From Thermomicrobiales bacterium (GTDB lineage Bacteria; Chloroflexota; Chloroflexia; Thermomicrobiales; UBA6265): a DNA stretch of 64,000 nt. The stretch covers positions 62,001-126,000 of the forward strand of contig JAUJOZ010000007.1 of NCBI GenBank assembly GCA_030447415.1. Reading direction: 5' to 3'. The notes beneath the pieces were generated by a model. That model saw nothing but the letters and a program-made list of their open reading frames with translations. It was not told the origin of the DNA and ran no database searches. Below, piece after piece: positions 1 through 7,939 of the stretch. The number at the start of each line of letters is the position of its first letter. Positions within the stretch are counted from its first letter, which is position 1. The position numbers and the translations under genes were made by a program.

Positions 1-2
1 CG

Positions 3-758
3 CTCTACCTCATGGTCGCCACCTCCTTCCGGGAGATCGGGCGACCCCTGTCACGCGAGCTGGAGTGGGCACCGCGGCCCATTGCCTGGGGAAACTACCC
101 GGCCGTCTTCGACCTCCTCGACCTCTGGCGCTTCGCCGCCAACTCGGTCCTCGTCGCCGCCCTTGCCGTGCCGATCACGATCGTCGTCGCCTCGTGGGCC
201 GGGTTTGCGCTGGCGCAGCTTCCCCAGGCCTGGCGGCTGCGCTTGACTCTCCTCTCCTTAGCCGTGCTGATGGTCCCGGTCACCGCCGTTTGGCTGACCC
301 GCTTCCTCCTCTTCAAGGAGGCGGGCCTGCTCGATTCGCGCTGGGCCCTCGTCGTCCCGGCCTTCGGCGGCACCTCCCCCTTCTACGTGCTGCTCTTCCT
401 TTGGACCTTTCTCCGCGTGCCGGCCGAGCTGTACGAAGCGGCGCGCCTGGAGGGGGCCGGGGCGCTGCGCGTCTGGGCCGGCGTCGCCATGCCGCTCGCC
501 CGACCGACGATCATCGCCGTCGCGATGCTTGCCTTCGTCCTCTACTGGAGCAACTTTCTCGACCCGCTCTTCTACCTTCGCTCGACCGAGAAACAGACGC
601 TCCCCTACGCCCTCCAGGCGCTGCACCAGCTCGACCCATCCAACTGGCCGCTCCTGATGGCCGGCGCCGTGATCGTCAACCCCCCGGTAGTCGTCGTCTT
701 CCACCTTGCCCAGCGCCACATCCTTAAGGAGTTCCGCGGTCAGCGGTGGTTAGGACGG
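3..758 (+). CDS. Carbohydrate ABC transporter permease (MalG-like), 5' truncated
   Basis: Inner-membrane permease subunit of a CUT1-type sugar ABC importer; the 5' end lies before the window. The visible part has several hydrophobic segments and the EAA loop (EAARLEGAG... followed by PLARP, encoded at about 435-510) that docks the ATPase. The family-like C-terminus (KEFRGQRWLGR) ends near base 758, but no stop codon follows. The same frame stays open into the downstream solute-binding protein gene, and a TAG at 751-753 lies one frame away. I therefore place the end by family resemblance. The missing stop probably reflects a one-base indel (real or artefactual) rather than a true permease-SBP fusion. 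The next gene encodes the partner binding protein. Confidence 0.8.
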
Positions 759-807
759 TGCGTTGGGGGCTGTGCGCCGGGTCGGTCGAATGTGGGCTGT
801 GGACTGT

Positions 808-835
808 GTCACGGCGCATGGCCATGCGCCGTGAC
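808..835. promoter_or_regulatory. 28-nt perfect palindrome between permease and SBP genes
   Basis: GTCACGGCGCATGG is followed at once by its exact reverse complement. In RNA this forms a very strong stem with a minimal GGCC loop. It lies between the permease end and the binding-protein start, which supports this stretch being non-coding although a frame stays open through it. Intercistronic hairpins of this kind in ABC operons commonly attenuate or protect transcripts so that the binding protein is made in excess. A dimeric regulator site is the alternative. Confidence 0.6.
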
Positions 836-926
836 CGAGTTGATAACGTCGGTTCCGGTGGTCGAGGCGTCCCGCGCGGGCCGTGGTCGAGGATCGTCAA
901 CGTCACAACGAAAGGAGATGGACAGC

Positions 927-2312
927 GTGCAGATTTGGCGTTTCGCGCTTGGTGGCCATCGGAGGCATCTGTTCCTGGTTGCCTTCCTCGCGCTCGCCGG
1001 CCTGGTCGCTCAGGCTGGGGTAGCGGCGCAAGAAGGGGTAAGCGGGGAGGTTTCCTTCAGCTTCTGGGGCGACCCGGCTGAGTTACAGGCCTATCAGGCG
1101 GTGGTCGAGGCGTTCGAGGAAGCACACCCGGACGTCGAGGTTGAGATCGTCCACGTGCCGCGGGCGGACGACTTCCAGAGCCGGCTGGCGACAGGGTTCG
1201 CCGCCGGTGATCCCCCCGATGTCTTCCTCATCAATTACCGCCGCTACGCTCAGTATGCCGCCCGCGGCGTGCTGGAGCCGCTCGGCCCGCTCCTGGAGGC
1301 GGACGGGGCCCTCACCGAGGAGGCGTTCTATCCAGAGCCGCTGGATGCTTTCCGTTTCGACGGCGAGCTCGTGTGCCTGCCGCAGAACGTCTCGAGCCTG
1401 GTCGTCTATTACAACCGCGATCTGTTCGAGGCGGCCGGTGTCCCCCTACCGACCGAAGGCTGGACCTGGGATGACTTCCTGGGCGCGGCCAAGGCCCTCA
1501 CCCAGGACGTCGACGGCGACGGACAGACCGACCAGTACGGTCTCGGCGTGGAGAACTCCTTGATCCGCTTTGCCCCCTTCATCTGGCAGGCCGGCGGCGA
1601 GTTGGTCGATGACCTGGAGCGCCCGACCCGGCTGACGATCGACACGCCGGAGGCACGCGCGGGGATCGAGTTCTTCATCGACCTCAGTCTGGAGCACAAG
1701 GTGGTCCCGACCGAAGCAGAGGTCCAGGCCGAGAGCGACGAGGACCGGTTCGCCAACGGGACCACCGCGATGCTCTTGCAGAGCCGGCGCGTCGTGCCGA
1801 CGCTGCGCCAGATCGAGGACTTCACCTGGGACGTCGCGCCGCTGCCGAGGGGGAAGGTTGAGGCTGGCATCCTCCACTCCGACGCCTACTGCATGGCCGC
1901 CGCGGCGGAGGACAAAGAGGCGGCCCGCGCCTTCATCTCGTTCGCCGTCGGTCCCGAGGGCCAACCGATCGCCGCTCAGACGGGCCGGACGGTTCCCTCG
2001 CTCAAGGAGGTCGCCAATTCAAGCGCCTTCCTGGGGCTTGGCGCCGGCCTTGGCGACGGCGAGGGGGACGGTGATTCCAATTCATTGCGCGATCGCTTGG
2101 CCGCCCCGGCGAGCAGCGAGGTCTTTCTGGACGTCATTCCGCACATCCGGCGGGTTCCCTCCATCTCGACGTGGCCGGAGGTGGAGGAGGCGTTCAACAC
2201 CACCCTTGGACGCGCCTTCTATGGCGAGATCGAGATTGACGACGCCATTGCCCTCGCCCAGGAGCGGAGCGAGGACGCCTTCCGCCGCGCCGCCGAGGAC
2301 GCGGAGCGATAG
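927..2312 (+). CDS. Extracellular sugar-binding protein of ABC transporter (family 1)
   Basis: Periplasmic/extracytoplasmic solute receptor of the sugar importer whose permease precedes it. The GTG at 927 is chosen because AAAGGAG (911-917) sits 9 nt upstream; the in-frame ATG at 918 touches the Shine-Dalgarno with no spacing. The first ~31 residues form a signal peptide (RR near the start, hydrophobic core, AA-QEG cleavage region). There is no lipobox Cys, so the protein is not obviously a lipoprotein. The mature part shows the family 1 pattern: a first beta strand (VSFSFWGDPAEL), then FEEAHPDVEVE, GDPPDVFLIN, YYNRDLFEAAGV, and W-TWDDF. Length (461 aa) is typical. The sugar cannot be told from sequence. 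Confidence 0.88.
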   Translation: MQIWRFALGGHRRHLFLVAFLALAGLVAQAGVAAQEGVSGEVSFSFWGDPAELQAYQAVVEAFEEAHPDVEVEIVHVPRADDFQSRLATGFAAGDPPDVFLINYRRYAQYAARGVLEPLGPLLEADGALTEEAFYPEPLDAFRFDGELVCLPQNVSSLVVYYNRDLFEAAGVPLPTEGWTWDDFLGAAKALTQDVDGDGQTDQYGLGVENSLIRFAPFIWQAGGELVDDLERPTRLTIDTPEARAGIEFFIDLSLEHKVVPTEAEVQAESDEDRFANGTTAMLLQSRRVVPTLRQIEDFTWDVAPLPRGKVEAGILHSDAYCMAAAAEDKEAARAFISFAVGPEGQPIAAQTGRTVPSLKEVANSSAFLGLGAGLGDGEGDGDSNSLRDRLAAPASSEVFLDVIPHIRRVPSISTWPEVEEAFNTTLGRAFYGEIEIDDAIALAQERSEDAFRRAAEDAER

Positions 2313-2326
2313 GTGCGGGGTGGCTT

Positions 2327-2388
2327 GACGGCCCTCACTCCCGGCCTCTCTCCCGTGCGCGGGAGAGGGGTTGGGGGTGAGGGCCGTC
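2327..2388. repeat. REP-like composite palindrome
   Basis: An outer inverted repeat GACGGCCCTCAC (2327-2338) / GTGAGGGCCGTC (2377-2388) encloses an inner hairpin CTCTCCCG (2348-2355) / CGGGAGAG (2360-2367). The stretch resembles the CCCTCACCCC...CTCTCCCG class of repetitive extragenic palindromes scattered in many high-GC genomes. It lies just 3' of the SBP gene, so it may also end or stabilise that transcript. No RAYT transposase is seen in the window. Confidence 0.6.
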
Positions 2389-2440
2389 GGCCGCCCCACG
2401 CGGCAAGCATTCGACCGGACTCTGGACCAGGAGGGGCGTC

Positions 2441-3013
2441 GTGGCGCGGACGGACAACCTGCACCAACTGCCCGCGGATCTCCCAGTGCCGGTCGATGAC
2501 GGCGCCTGCGACCACCTGCCGGGTATCTGGCTCCCCTCGATGCCTTTGCCGACGACGGCGGGGCGCGCCATTGATCTCGCGAGCCTACCGGGGCGGACGG
2601 TGGTCTACGCCTATCCGCGCACCGGCCGCCCGGACCAGGCAATGCCCCCAGGGTGGGACGCCATCCCAGGGGCTCGTGGGTGTACACCCCAGTCCTGCGC
2701 GTTCCGCGACCACCACGGTGAGCTGCGGGCGCTCAGCGTCCAGGTCTTCGGCCTCAGCACCCAGGACACCACCTACCAGCGGGAAGCGGCCGAGCGCCTC
2801 CACCTCCCGTTCGAGCTGCTCAGCGATGTCGACCTCGCCTTCGCGTCGGCGCTTCGGCCGCCGACGTTCGAGCTTCACGGGATGACGCTGATGAAGCGTC
2901 TCACCCTGGTCGTCGCCGGCGGCCGGATCGAGCACGTCTTCTACCCGGTCTTCCCGCCCGACAGGAACGCCGGGGATGTCGTCGCCTGGCTGGAAGCCCA
3001 TCCGCCGGGATGA
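2441..3013 (+). CDS. Peroxiredoxin (BCP/PrxQ-like)
   Basis: Thiol peroxidase of the AhpC/TSA superfamily, expected to reduce hydroperoxides in the cytoplasm using thioredoxin-type donors. The thioredoxin-fold strand (TVVYAYPRTG) precedes the active-site segment GCTPQSCAFRD. C81 is the presumed peroxidatic Cys and C86 the resolving Cys, spaced as in PrxQ (C-x4-C). The region between strand and active site (PDQAMPPGWDAIPGARG) is longer than in E. coli Bcp, a variant seen in the 'redoxin family' subgroup. The GTG start is preceded by an AGGAGGGG-like ribosome binding site. 190 aa is a normal length. The gene stands alone after the ABC genes. Confidence 0.85.
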   Translation: MARTDNLHQLPADLPVPVDDGACDHLPGIWLPSMPLPTTAGRAIDLASLPGRTVVYAYPRTGRPDQAMPPGWDAIPGARGCTPQSCAFRDHHGELRALSVQVFGLSTQDTTYQREAAERLHLPFELLSDVDLAFASALRPPTFELHGMTLMKRLTLVVAGGRIEHVFYPVFPPDRNAGDVVAWLEAHPPG

Positions 3014-3073
3014 GGCAGAAGGAGCGCGCTGATCGACCCGGCGCCGGCCAGCGACGACGGTCGCGGAGGCCGC

Positions 3074-3919
3074 TCAAGCTTCCAGGGCTTCCTCCGACCG
3101 CGGCTGCATCAGGCGCATCCGCGTGACGAGCACCGGTGGGATGTCGCGGTAGTTCGCCCATGAGAACGGGCGCTGCGCTTCCGCCTCGCCGGCGAAGGCG
3201 GGTTCCTCCAACCCGTCCACGACGAACCCCGCCGCGAAGCCGGCGGCGAAGAGGACGCTCAGAGGCCGGTGAAAGTAGTAATGGGGGACCGGCTGGCCGA
3301 TGATGCCGAGCCCTTTCGCCGGCGCCAGGTGCAGGTATCTCGTCACCTTGACGGCGTAGACCGTCGTGAGCTCGCCCTCCCGGTCCTCCTCCTCGATCAC
3401 CATCGTGGTGCCGCTGGTGTTGAAGCAGGGGTGGGTCACCGAGAAGACGAAGCGACCACCCGGCTTCAGGAGACGACGGAGGCGCCGCATCAGCGGGTCA
3501 ATGGTCGTCATGTCCATCAGCGCCATGCCGCAGACGGCCGCGTCGAACCGGCGCCGCCCCAACGCCAGGAGTTGGTCCTCGTCGGTGGCGTCGACCACCC
3601 GGTACTCGACGCGCTCGGCGTGCTCGGTCGTCCGGGCTCTGGCGCACTCGACGAAGACCGCACTGAAGTCGCAAGCAACCACCTCCGCGCCGAGCGCCGC
3701 CAGCCGGCGGGCGAAGACGCCGTTGCCGCAGGCGACGTCCAGCACCGGTTCCCTCGGTTGCACCTGGAGCAGGCGCTCCGTGGCCGGGCCGACCAACACC
3801 CGCTGGAAGTCGTTGCCCTCGCCCATCTTGTCGTCCCAGAAGGCCGCGTTCTGGTCCCAGATCGCCTGGGTATTGCCAGTCAAGCGTCCCAGGTCGCCCC
3901 GCGTGAGGTCCTCGCCCAT
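3074..3919 (-). CDS. Class I SAM-dependent methyltransferase
   Basis: Cytosolic methyltransferase with a Rossmann-like fold. Motif I VLDVACGNGVFARRLA (about residues 59-74) binds S-adenosylmethionine. The acidic end of strand beta2 (VVACDFS, D84) would contact the ribose, and FDAAVCGMALMDM is the motif IV region. The C-terminal half (VTHPCFNTS, HYYFHRPLS, GFVVDGLEEP) is typical of the UbiE/biotin-methylase-like group (methyltransf_11/25), where the substrate is usually unknown. The ATG at 3919 is preferred over an upstream GTG (3940) because GGAGG lies 5-6 nt upstream. Length 281 aa. It is divergent from the acetyltransferase at 4060. Confidence 0.85.
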   Translation of the reverse strand: MGEDLTRGDLGRLTGNTQAIWDQNAAFWDDKMGEGNDFQRVLVGPATERLLQVQPREPVLDVACGNGVFARRLAALGAEVVACDFSAVFVECARARTTEHAERVEYRVVDATDEDQLLALGRRRFDAAVCGMALMDMTTIDPLMRRLRRLLKPGGRFVFSVTHPCFNTSGTTMVIEEEDREGELTTVYAVKVTRYLHLAPAKGLGIIGQPVPHYYFHRPLSVLFAAGFAAGFVVDGLEEPAFAGEAEAQRPFSWANYRDIPPVLVTRMRLMQPRSEEALEA

Positions 3920-4059
3920 TTTCACCTCCACGTTCGGCACCGGTCAGGGGGGCCAGGGTACCGCAAACGACTGGACGCGAGATGCCGGACGAGCGCGACG
4001 TGACGAGTCGCGCGAACCGTGCGACCATCGCCCGGCGGATCAGCATGGAGGAGGACGCG

Positions 4060-4713
4060 ATGGCGGCTTTGGGGCAGGACCGGCAGGGACGACTCGACGA
4101 CGAGCCGATCATCAACATCACCAGCGACAAGGTCGGTCTCGGGCCGCTGCACGACGGGATCCTGCCGTTCGTCGTCCGCTGGGACAACGACTTCGCCACC
4201 CTCGACCTCGGGGGCGACGACATGCGTCCGCACTCGGCGGCGGCCGTCGAGGCCGCCTTCAGTCCCTTGATCAAGGGCGAGCGGGCGGACTGGGTCGGCT
4301 TCGCGATCTATGAGTTGGCGACCAAGCGGTTGATCGGCCTGTGCAACGTGCGTGACTTCCAGAACGCGCGCCGCACCGCCGAGTTCGGCATCACCATCGG
4401 CGAGCGTGATTGCCGCGGCAAGGGCTACGGCACCGAGGCGACAGTCCTCCTTCTCGACTACGCCTTCACGGTGCTAGGCGTCCACAACATGTGGCTTGAC
4501 ACCCCGGCGTACAACGAGCCCGCCATCCGCGCCTACGCGAAGGCGGGGTTCAAGGAGATCGGTCGCCGCCGGGAAGCCCACCGCCTCGGCGACCGCGTCT
4601 ACGACATCGTCCTCATGGACTGCCTCGCCACCGAGTTCCGCAATCCCGCTAAGCGGGTGATCGAGCTGCCCGAAGGCGGGAGGCGGGAGGCGGAAGTGGG
4701 GATAGCTCGGTAG
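4060..4713 (+). CDS. GNAT family N-acetyltransferase (RimJ/RimL-like)
   Basis: Acetyl-CoA-dependent acyltransferase. The acetyl-CoA-binding motif A R-x-x-R-G-K-G-Y-G (RDCRGKGYGTEA, residues ~117-128) is intact. It is followed by LDYAFTVLGVHNMWLDT and AYNEPAIRAYAKAGFKEIGRRRE, the hallmark C-terminal half of the RimJ/SpeG-like subgroup that acetylates protein N-termini, polyamines or small amines. The substrate is unknown. The ATG at 4060 has GGAGGAG 6 nt upstream (4047-4053). A longer frame reaching back to 3982 lacks such a site. A bulged GC-rich hairpin around 4720-4756 follows the stop and may act as terminator. Confidence 0.85.
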   Translation: MAALGQDRQGRLDDEPIINITSDKVGLGPLHDGILPFVVRWDNDFATLDLGGDDMRPHSAAAVEAAFSPLIKGERADWVGFAIYELATKRLIGLCNVRDFQNARRTAEFGITIGERDCRGKGYGTEATVLLLDYAFTVLGVHNMWLDTPAYNEPAIRAYAKAGFKEIGRRREAHRLGDRVYDIVLMDCLATEFRNPAKRVIELPEGGRREAEVGIAR

Positions 4714-4863
4714 ACGGTCGTTGCGCCTCCGTCATCGGTAGGACGGGCGGAGCAACGCCGTCCGGAGGCGTGCCCCGACGACCGCCCGGCGCCGGGAAGG
4801 ACACCGGGTCGCGGCAGCCATTCCCGCATCGACCGACCGCGATCGACGCCCGACGACGGCCTA

Positions 4864-4877
4864 GTGGAGTGTCAGCC
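4864..4877. repeat. IS630 left terminal inverted repeat
   Basis: GTGGAGTGTCAGCC is an exact reverse-complement match to 6095-6108. Confidence 0.85.
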
Positions 4878-4949
4878 GTGATTTGCTGGCGGCAGGGCGT
4901 GTGCGGTGCGTGGGCATTGGCCCCGCCGCCTTGCTCCGGAGGCCCCGCC

Positions 4950-6100
4950 ATGGCGTACCCGTACCGCGTCGTCCTCTCCGAGGCACAGCGCGCCGAGCTG
5001 CGCGGCCTCGTCGGGAGCGGGACCGCGCCCGCCCGGACGCTGACCCGCGCCCGCATCCTGCTCAAGGCCGACCACGGCGACGGCGGCCCGGGGTGGTCCG
5101 ACGCCGCCATCGCCGGGGCGCTGGACGTCAACCCGAGCACCGTGCTGCGCGTGCGCCGCCAATTCGTCGCCGAAGGGCTGGCGGCGGCGCTGCAGCGGCG
5201 ACGGCCGGACCGCGTGTACGAGCGGCGGCTGGACGGCGCGCAGGAGGCGCACCTCGTCGCGCTGGCCTGCTCCGCGCCCCCGGACGGCCAGGCGCGCTGG
5301 GCGCCTGCTGGCCGACGAGCTGGTGCGCCTGCTGGCCGACGAGCTGGTGCGCCTGGAGGTGGTGGAGGCCGTCTCCCACGAGACGGTGCGCCAGACGCTC
5401 AAAAAACGCGCTCAAGCCGCACCTGAGCGAGCAGTGGTGCCTGGCCCCGACCGCCGACCCCGACTTCGTCTGGCGCATGGAGGACGTGCTGGCGGTCTAC
5501 GCGCCCCTTCGACCCGGCCCGCCCGGTCGTGTGCCTCGACGAGACCAGCCGGCAGCTGCTCGGGGAGGTCCGGCCCCCGCTGCCCGCGGCGCCGGGCCGC
5601 CCCGCCCGCCACGACCCGGAGTACGCCCGCGGCGGGGTCGTCAACCTCTTCGTGGCGACGGAGCCGCTCCGGGGCTGGCGCACGGTCCTGGTCAGCGACC
5701 AGCGGACGCGGCTCGACCTCGCCCGCTGCATGGCGGAGCTCGTCGACGTCCACTACCCCGCCGCCGAGAAGATCGTCCTCGTGCTGGACCAGCTCAACAC
5801 CCACTCGCCCGCCTCGCTCTACGCCGCCTTCTCGCCGGCCGAGGCCAAGCGCCTCGCCGACAAGCTGGAGCTGCACCACACCCCAAGCACGGCAGCTGGC
5901 TCAACATGGCCGAGCTCGAGCTGAGCGTGCTCGAGCGGCAGTGCCTCCGGCAGAGGTTGCCCGACCGCGACGCCATGACCGCGGCCACGCGGGCCTGGGC
6001 CGAGCGCCGCAACGCCAGCGTCCAGCGGATCGACTGGCAGTTCACCACGGCCGACGCCCGCACCAAGCTGCGCCGCCTCTACCCGGCGTTTGCGGGCTGA
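4950..6100 (+). pseudogene. IS630-family transposase, multiply frameshifted
   Basis: DDE transposase. The ATG at 4950 (MAYPYRVVLS) opens an N-terminal helix-turn-helix (ARTLTRARILLKAD... DAAIAGALDVNPSTVLRVRRQF). The frame then has to change near 5300, ~5410, ~5505 and ~5885 to follow the conserved protein: LADELVRLEVVEAVSHETV, LKPHLSEQWCLAP, VVCLDETSRQLL (first Asp), VLDQLNTH (second Asp), and HGSWLNMAELELS (catalytic Glu). All catalytic blocks are present but split across three frames, so no active protein can be read. Programmed frameshifting is not expected for IS630 at this number of sites. Decay or sequencing indels explain it. Confidence 0.85.
5301..5354 (+). repeat. 24-bp in-frame tandem duplication in transposase gene
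   Basis: The unit GCGCCTGCTGGCCGACGAGC + TGGT occurs at 5301-5324 and again at 5325-5348, followed by a partial third start. It duplicates the residues LLADELVR. Related IS630 transposases normally carry this segment once. Confidence 0.8.
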
Positions 6101-6108
6101 CACTCCAC
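6095..6108. repeat. IS630 right terminal inverted repeat
   Basis: GGCTGACACTCCAC is the exact complement of the left repeat and overlaps the transposase stop codon. Confidence 0.85.
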
Positions 6109-6398
6109 CAGGCACTGCCCTCTTCACCGCCTTCACCGCCTGCACCGCCGCGCTCCGGCAGCACGCCGAGGTCGAGCAGGTGGCGGGTGAGGAAGGCATT
6201 GTTGGCGGCGATAAGGCGGACGGTGTAGCTGGCGGCGGCGCGCGCGGCGGCGAAGCCGGGTGACGCCAATTCCGCGGCCGGGGTCGTGCCGTTGGCGGCG
6301 GCGGCCTCCGCCGCTTCCTCCCGCAGCAGCTCCTCCAGGTAGGCCGACAGCGCCTCGGCGGTCATGCCCAGCGTCTCGAGCGGCTCCCCCTGCTGCAT
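6109..6398 (-). pseudogene. Small helical hypothetical protein interrupted by IS630
   Basis: The reading frame begins at ATG 6398 (MQQGEPLETLGMTAEALSAYL). It gives about 95 Ala/Glu-rich helical residues ending in HLLDLGVLPERGG and a Gly/Glu run before it runs into the IS terminal repeat. No family is recognised. The N-terminal EALSAYLEELLREEAAEAAA suggests an amphipathic helix or coiled coil. The original C-terminus is lost. The sequence left of the IS (4714-4863) does not obviously continue it, so the insertion probably came with a deletion, or the gene ended close to this point. Confidence 0.45.
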
Positions 6399-6549
6399 CT
6401 CGGCGCTCTCCCTCCTCGCCCAACGGCGTCGAGCCTCGCCCGGTCGTCGCCGACCGGCCGGCGGATCCTAGCACGCCGGTCCGGCGTGACGCGGGAGGCG
6501 AGAGGTAATGGGTAGTCGAGCCCCAGCGCCGTACCGGCCTTCAGGCCCT

Positions 6550-6558
6550 TGCTATACT
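6550..6558 (+). promoter_or_regulatory. Extended -10 promoter for ferredoxin
   Basis: TGCTATACT is a TGn-extended -10 hexamer with five of six consensus bases, about 108 nt upstream of the ferredoxin start. No convincing -35 lies 17 nt upstream. Confidence 0.55.
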
Positions 6559-6665
6559 GAGGTCGCCTGCGAGTTCGTCGCCGACGAGCGCCGTGCACGC
6601 CACAGCGGGCCCAGCGCAGCCACAACGTAGCAGCTGCCCGGCAACGGGCGAGGAGCGCGCGCGCC

Positions 6666-6905
6666 GTGACGTACGTGATTGCCCAGCCGTGCATCGGCAC
6701 CAAGGACGCGAGTTGCGTTGAGGTCTGCCCCGTCGACTGCATCCACTCGGACGACGCCGCCGACCAGTACTTCATCAACCCCGACGAGTGCATTGACTGC
6801 GGCGTCTGCGCCGAGGTCTGCCCGGTCGAGGCGATCTTCTTCGAGGACGACCTCCCGGAGCAGTGGGCCGCGTTCCAGGAGACCAATAGAGCCTATTTCC
6901 AGTAG
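6666..6905 (+). CDS. 7Fe ferredoxin ([3Fe-4S][4Fe-4S])
   Basis: Small soluble electron carrier. Eight cysteines lie at C9, C17, C21, C25, C42, C45, C48 and C52. The spacing C9-x7-C17-x3-C21 followed by C42-x2-C45-x2-C48-x3-C52-P matches Azotobacter FdI/Thermus-type 7Fe ferredoxins. There C9, C17 and C52 hold the [3Fe-4S] cluster, and C21, C42, C45 and C48 hold the [4Fe-4S] cluster. The 79-residue length and acidic tail are standard. The GTG start (6666) is preceded by GAGGAG about 10 nt upstream. No redox partner gene is adjacent, so its partners are unknown. It is monocistronic, driven by the promoter at 6550. Confidence 0.93.
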   Translation: MTYVIAQPCIGTKDASCVEVCPVDCIHSDDAADQYFINPDECIDCGVCAEVCPVEAIFFEDDLPEQWAAFQETNRAYFQ

Positions 6906-7084
6906 GGCCGAGCATCGTTATCGCGGCGCGGGTTTCCGTGGACGCCGGCCGCGGCGCGGAGCGTTGCCATCGGCGGATAGTCTTGGACCCGACCGCCGAC
7001 GCGGTGCTGGACCTCGGCCTGACAACCTAGGGGTGTGGAGGGCCTCGGCTCGGCGGGCAGGCGGGCCGTCCCTCGGGGACATGC

Positions 7085-7112
7085 AGAGGGGGCGCCGGGT
7101 GACGCCCCCTCT
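7085..7112 (-). terminator. Hairpin terminator of the Cys-rich protein gene
   Basis: AGAGGGGGCG (7085-7094) pairs perfectly with CGCCCCCTCT (7103-7112) around an 8-nt loop, 25 nt past the minus-strand stop at 7138. There is no U-tract on that strand, as is common in GC-rich genomes. Confidence 0.55.
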
Positions 7113-7137
7113 CAATGGACCTCGGCCGCCCTGACCG

Positions 7138-7869
7138 CTATTGGCACGTCCGGCCGACGCAACTTTGCCCCACAGGGCAGCAGACGCCCCGCAGCAGACC
7201 TGGATCTGGCTGATGTTGAAGCAGGTCGCGTTGTCGGCCAGGCCGGTGCAGCACGGCACCCCGAACCACGCACACACCGCCTTCGCAGGTCACGGCCCGG
7301 CACGGGTCGTTCTCCCCGAAGCCGCGGCAATCGGCGGCCTCGTCACACGGGCCTCCGGCGACCGCGGTGTTGAGGCAGCACGCCCCGCCCGGGCCCGTCG
7401 TGGTGCAGGTCTGGTCAAACCGTGTGTCGGGCGGTCGGCAGACGGAGCCCGCCTGGCAGTCGGTGTTCTGGTCGCACGCTTCCCCGTACGCGACCTCGCA
7501 CGCGCAGGTGGCCGCCGTGCCGGTCCCGCATGGAGCCTGGCCCGTCGCGGTGCAGACGCAGGTGCAGCTCGTCGGATCAAGCACCGCCCCTGCTGGGCAG
7601 GTCGTGCCGACGCACGCGTCGCCGCAGGCGGTGGTGCCCTCCGGGCAAGCGCAGCGCCGCGTCTGCGGGTCGCAGTAGCCGCTGGCGCAGTGCTCGTTCC
7701 GGATACAGGTGGCGCCGTTGGGGCGGCCATGACCGGCCCCCACCCGGCTCACGCCGAGAGCCCCGGCAAGGGTGCCGAGGACGCCCCCCGTCAGGCCTTT
7801 GAGGACCCGGCGCCGACTGGTTCCGGTTGCTAACGCGCGGGTCATCTCGTCAAACCGCTGGCCATCCAT
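7138..7869 (-). CDS. Tat-exported cysteine-rich protein (compensated frameshift)
   Basis: Secreted, disulfide-rich protein of unknown function. The ATG at 7869 has GGAGGGA upstream. Residues 18-24 (SRRRVLK) form a twin-arginine motif, followed by a Gly/Ala-rich hydrophobic segment (GLTGGVLGTLAGALG), so export of a folded protein by Tat is expected. The mature part has repeated short Cys blocks (CIRNEHCASGYCDPQTRRCACPEG..., CPAGAVLDPTSCTCVC, CQAGSVCRPP) like the TIL/Dickkopf-type Cys-rich repeats common in Thermomicrobia. Between about 7277 and 7205 the open frame reads poorly (VVRGAVLHRPGRQRDLL), while another frame gives CAWFGVPCCTGLADNATC and ISQIQVCCG. Two opposite one-base shifts, the second at a GGGG run, probably hide the true sequence. 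Confidence 0.75.
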   Translation of the reverse strand: MDGQRFDEMTRALATGTSRRRVLKGLTGGVLGTLAGALGVSRVGAGHGRPNGATCIRNEHCASGYCDPQTRRCACPEGTTACGDACVGTTCPAGAVLDPTSCTCVCTATGQAPCGTGTAATCACEVAYGEACDQNTDCQAGSVCRPPDTRFDQTCTTTGPGGACCLNTAVAGGPCDEAADCRGFGENDPCRAVTCEGGVCVVRGAVLHRPGRQRDLLQHQPDPGLLRGVCCPVGQSCVGRTCQ

Positions 7870-7939
7870 CGTTGTCCCTCCGCGGAGCGTGAAGCGTCGG
7901 AGCACGTGCCCCGGACTGTTCCCCCAGCGTAGCGGGCCG

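Larger units (their letters stand above)
4864..6108 (+). mobile_element. IS630-family insertion sequence (decayed)
   Basis: A 1.25-kb element bounded by 14-bp perfect terminal inverted repeats, GTGGAGTGTCAGCC at 4864-4877 and its complement at 6095-6108. It encloses one transposase gene that is now frameshifted. The transposase stop codon (6098-6100) lies inside the right repeat. IS630 elements normally duplicate a TA target. TA occurs just outside the left end (4862-4863) but not outside the right, so the duplication is lost or the right flank is rearranged. The element cuts into the 3' part of a minus-strand gene (6109-6398). Confidence 0.85.

Noticed and set aside
12..2312. True permease-SBP fusion protein
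   Set aside because: An independent Shine-Dalgarno, a signal peptide and a 28-nt palindrome lie between the parts; an exported SBP cannot follow in the same chain sensibly.
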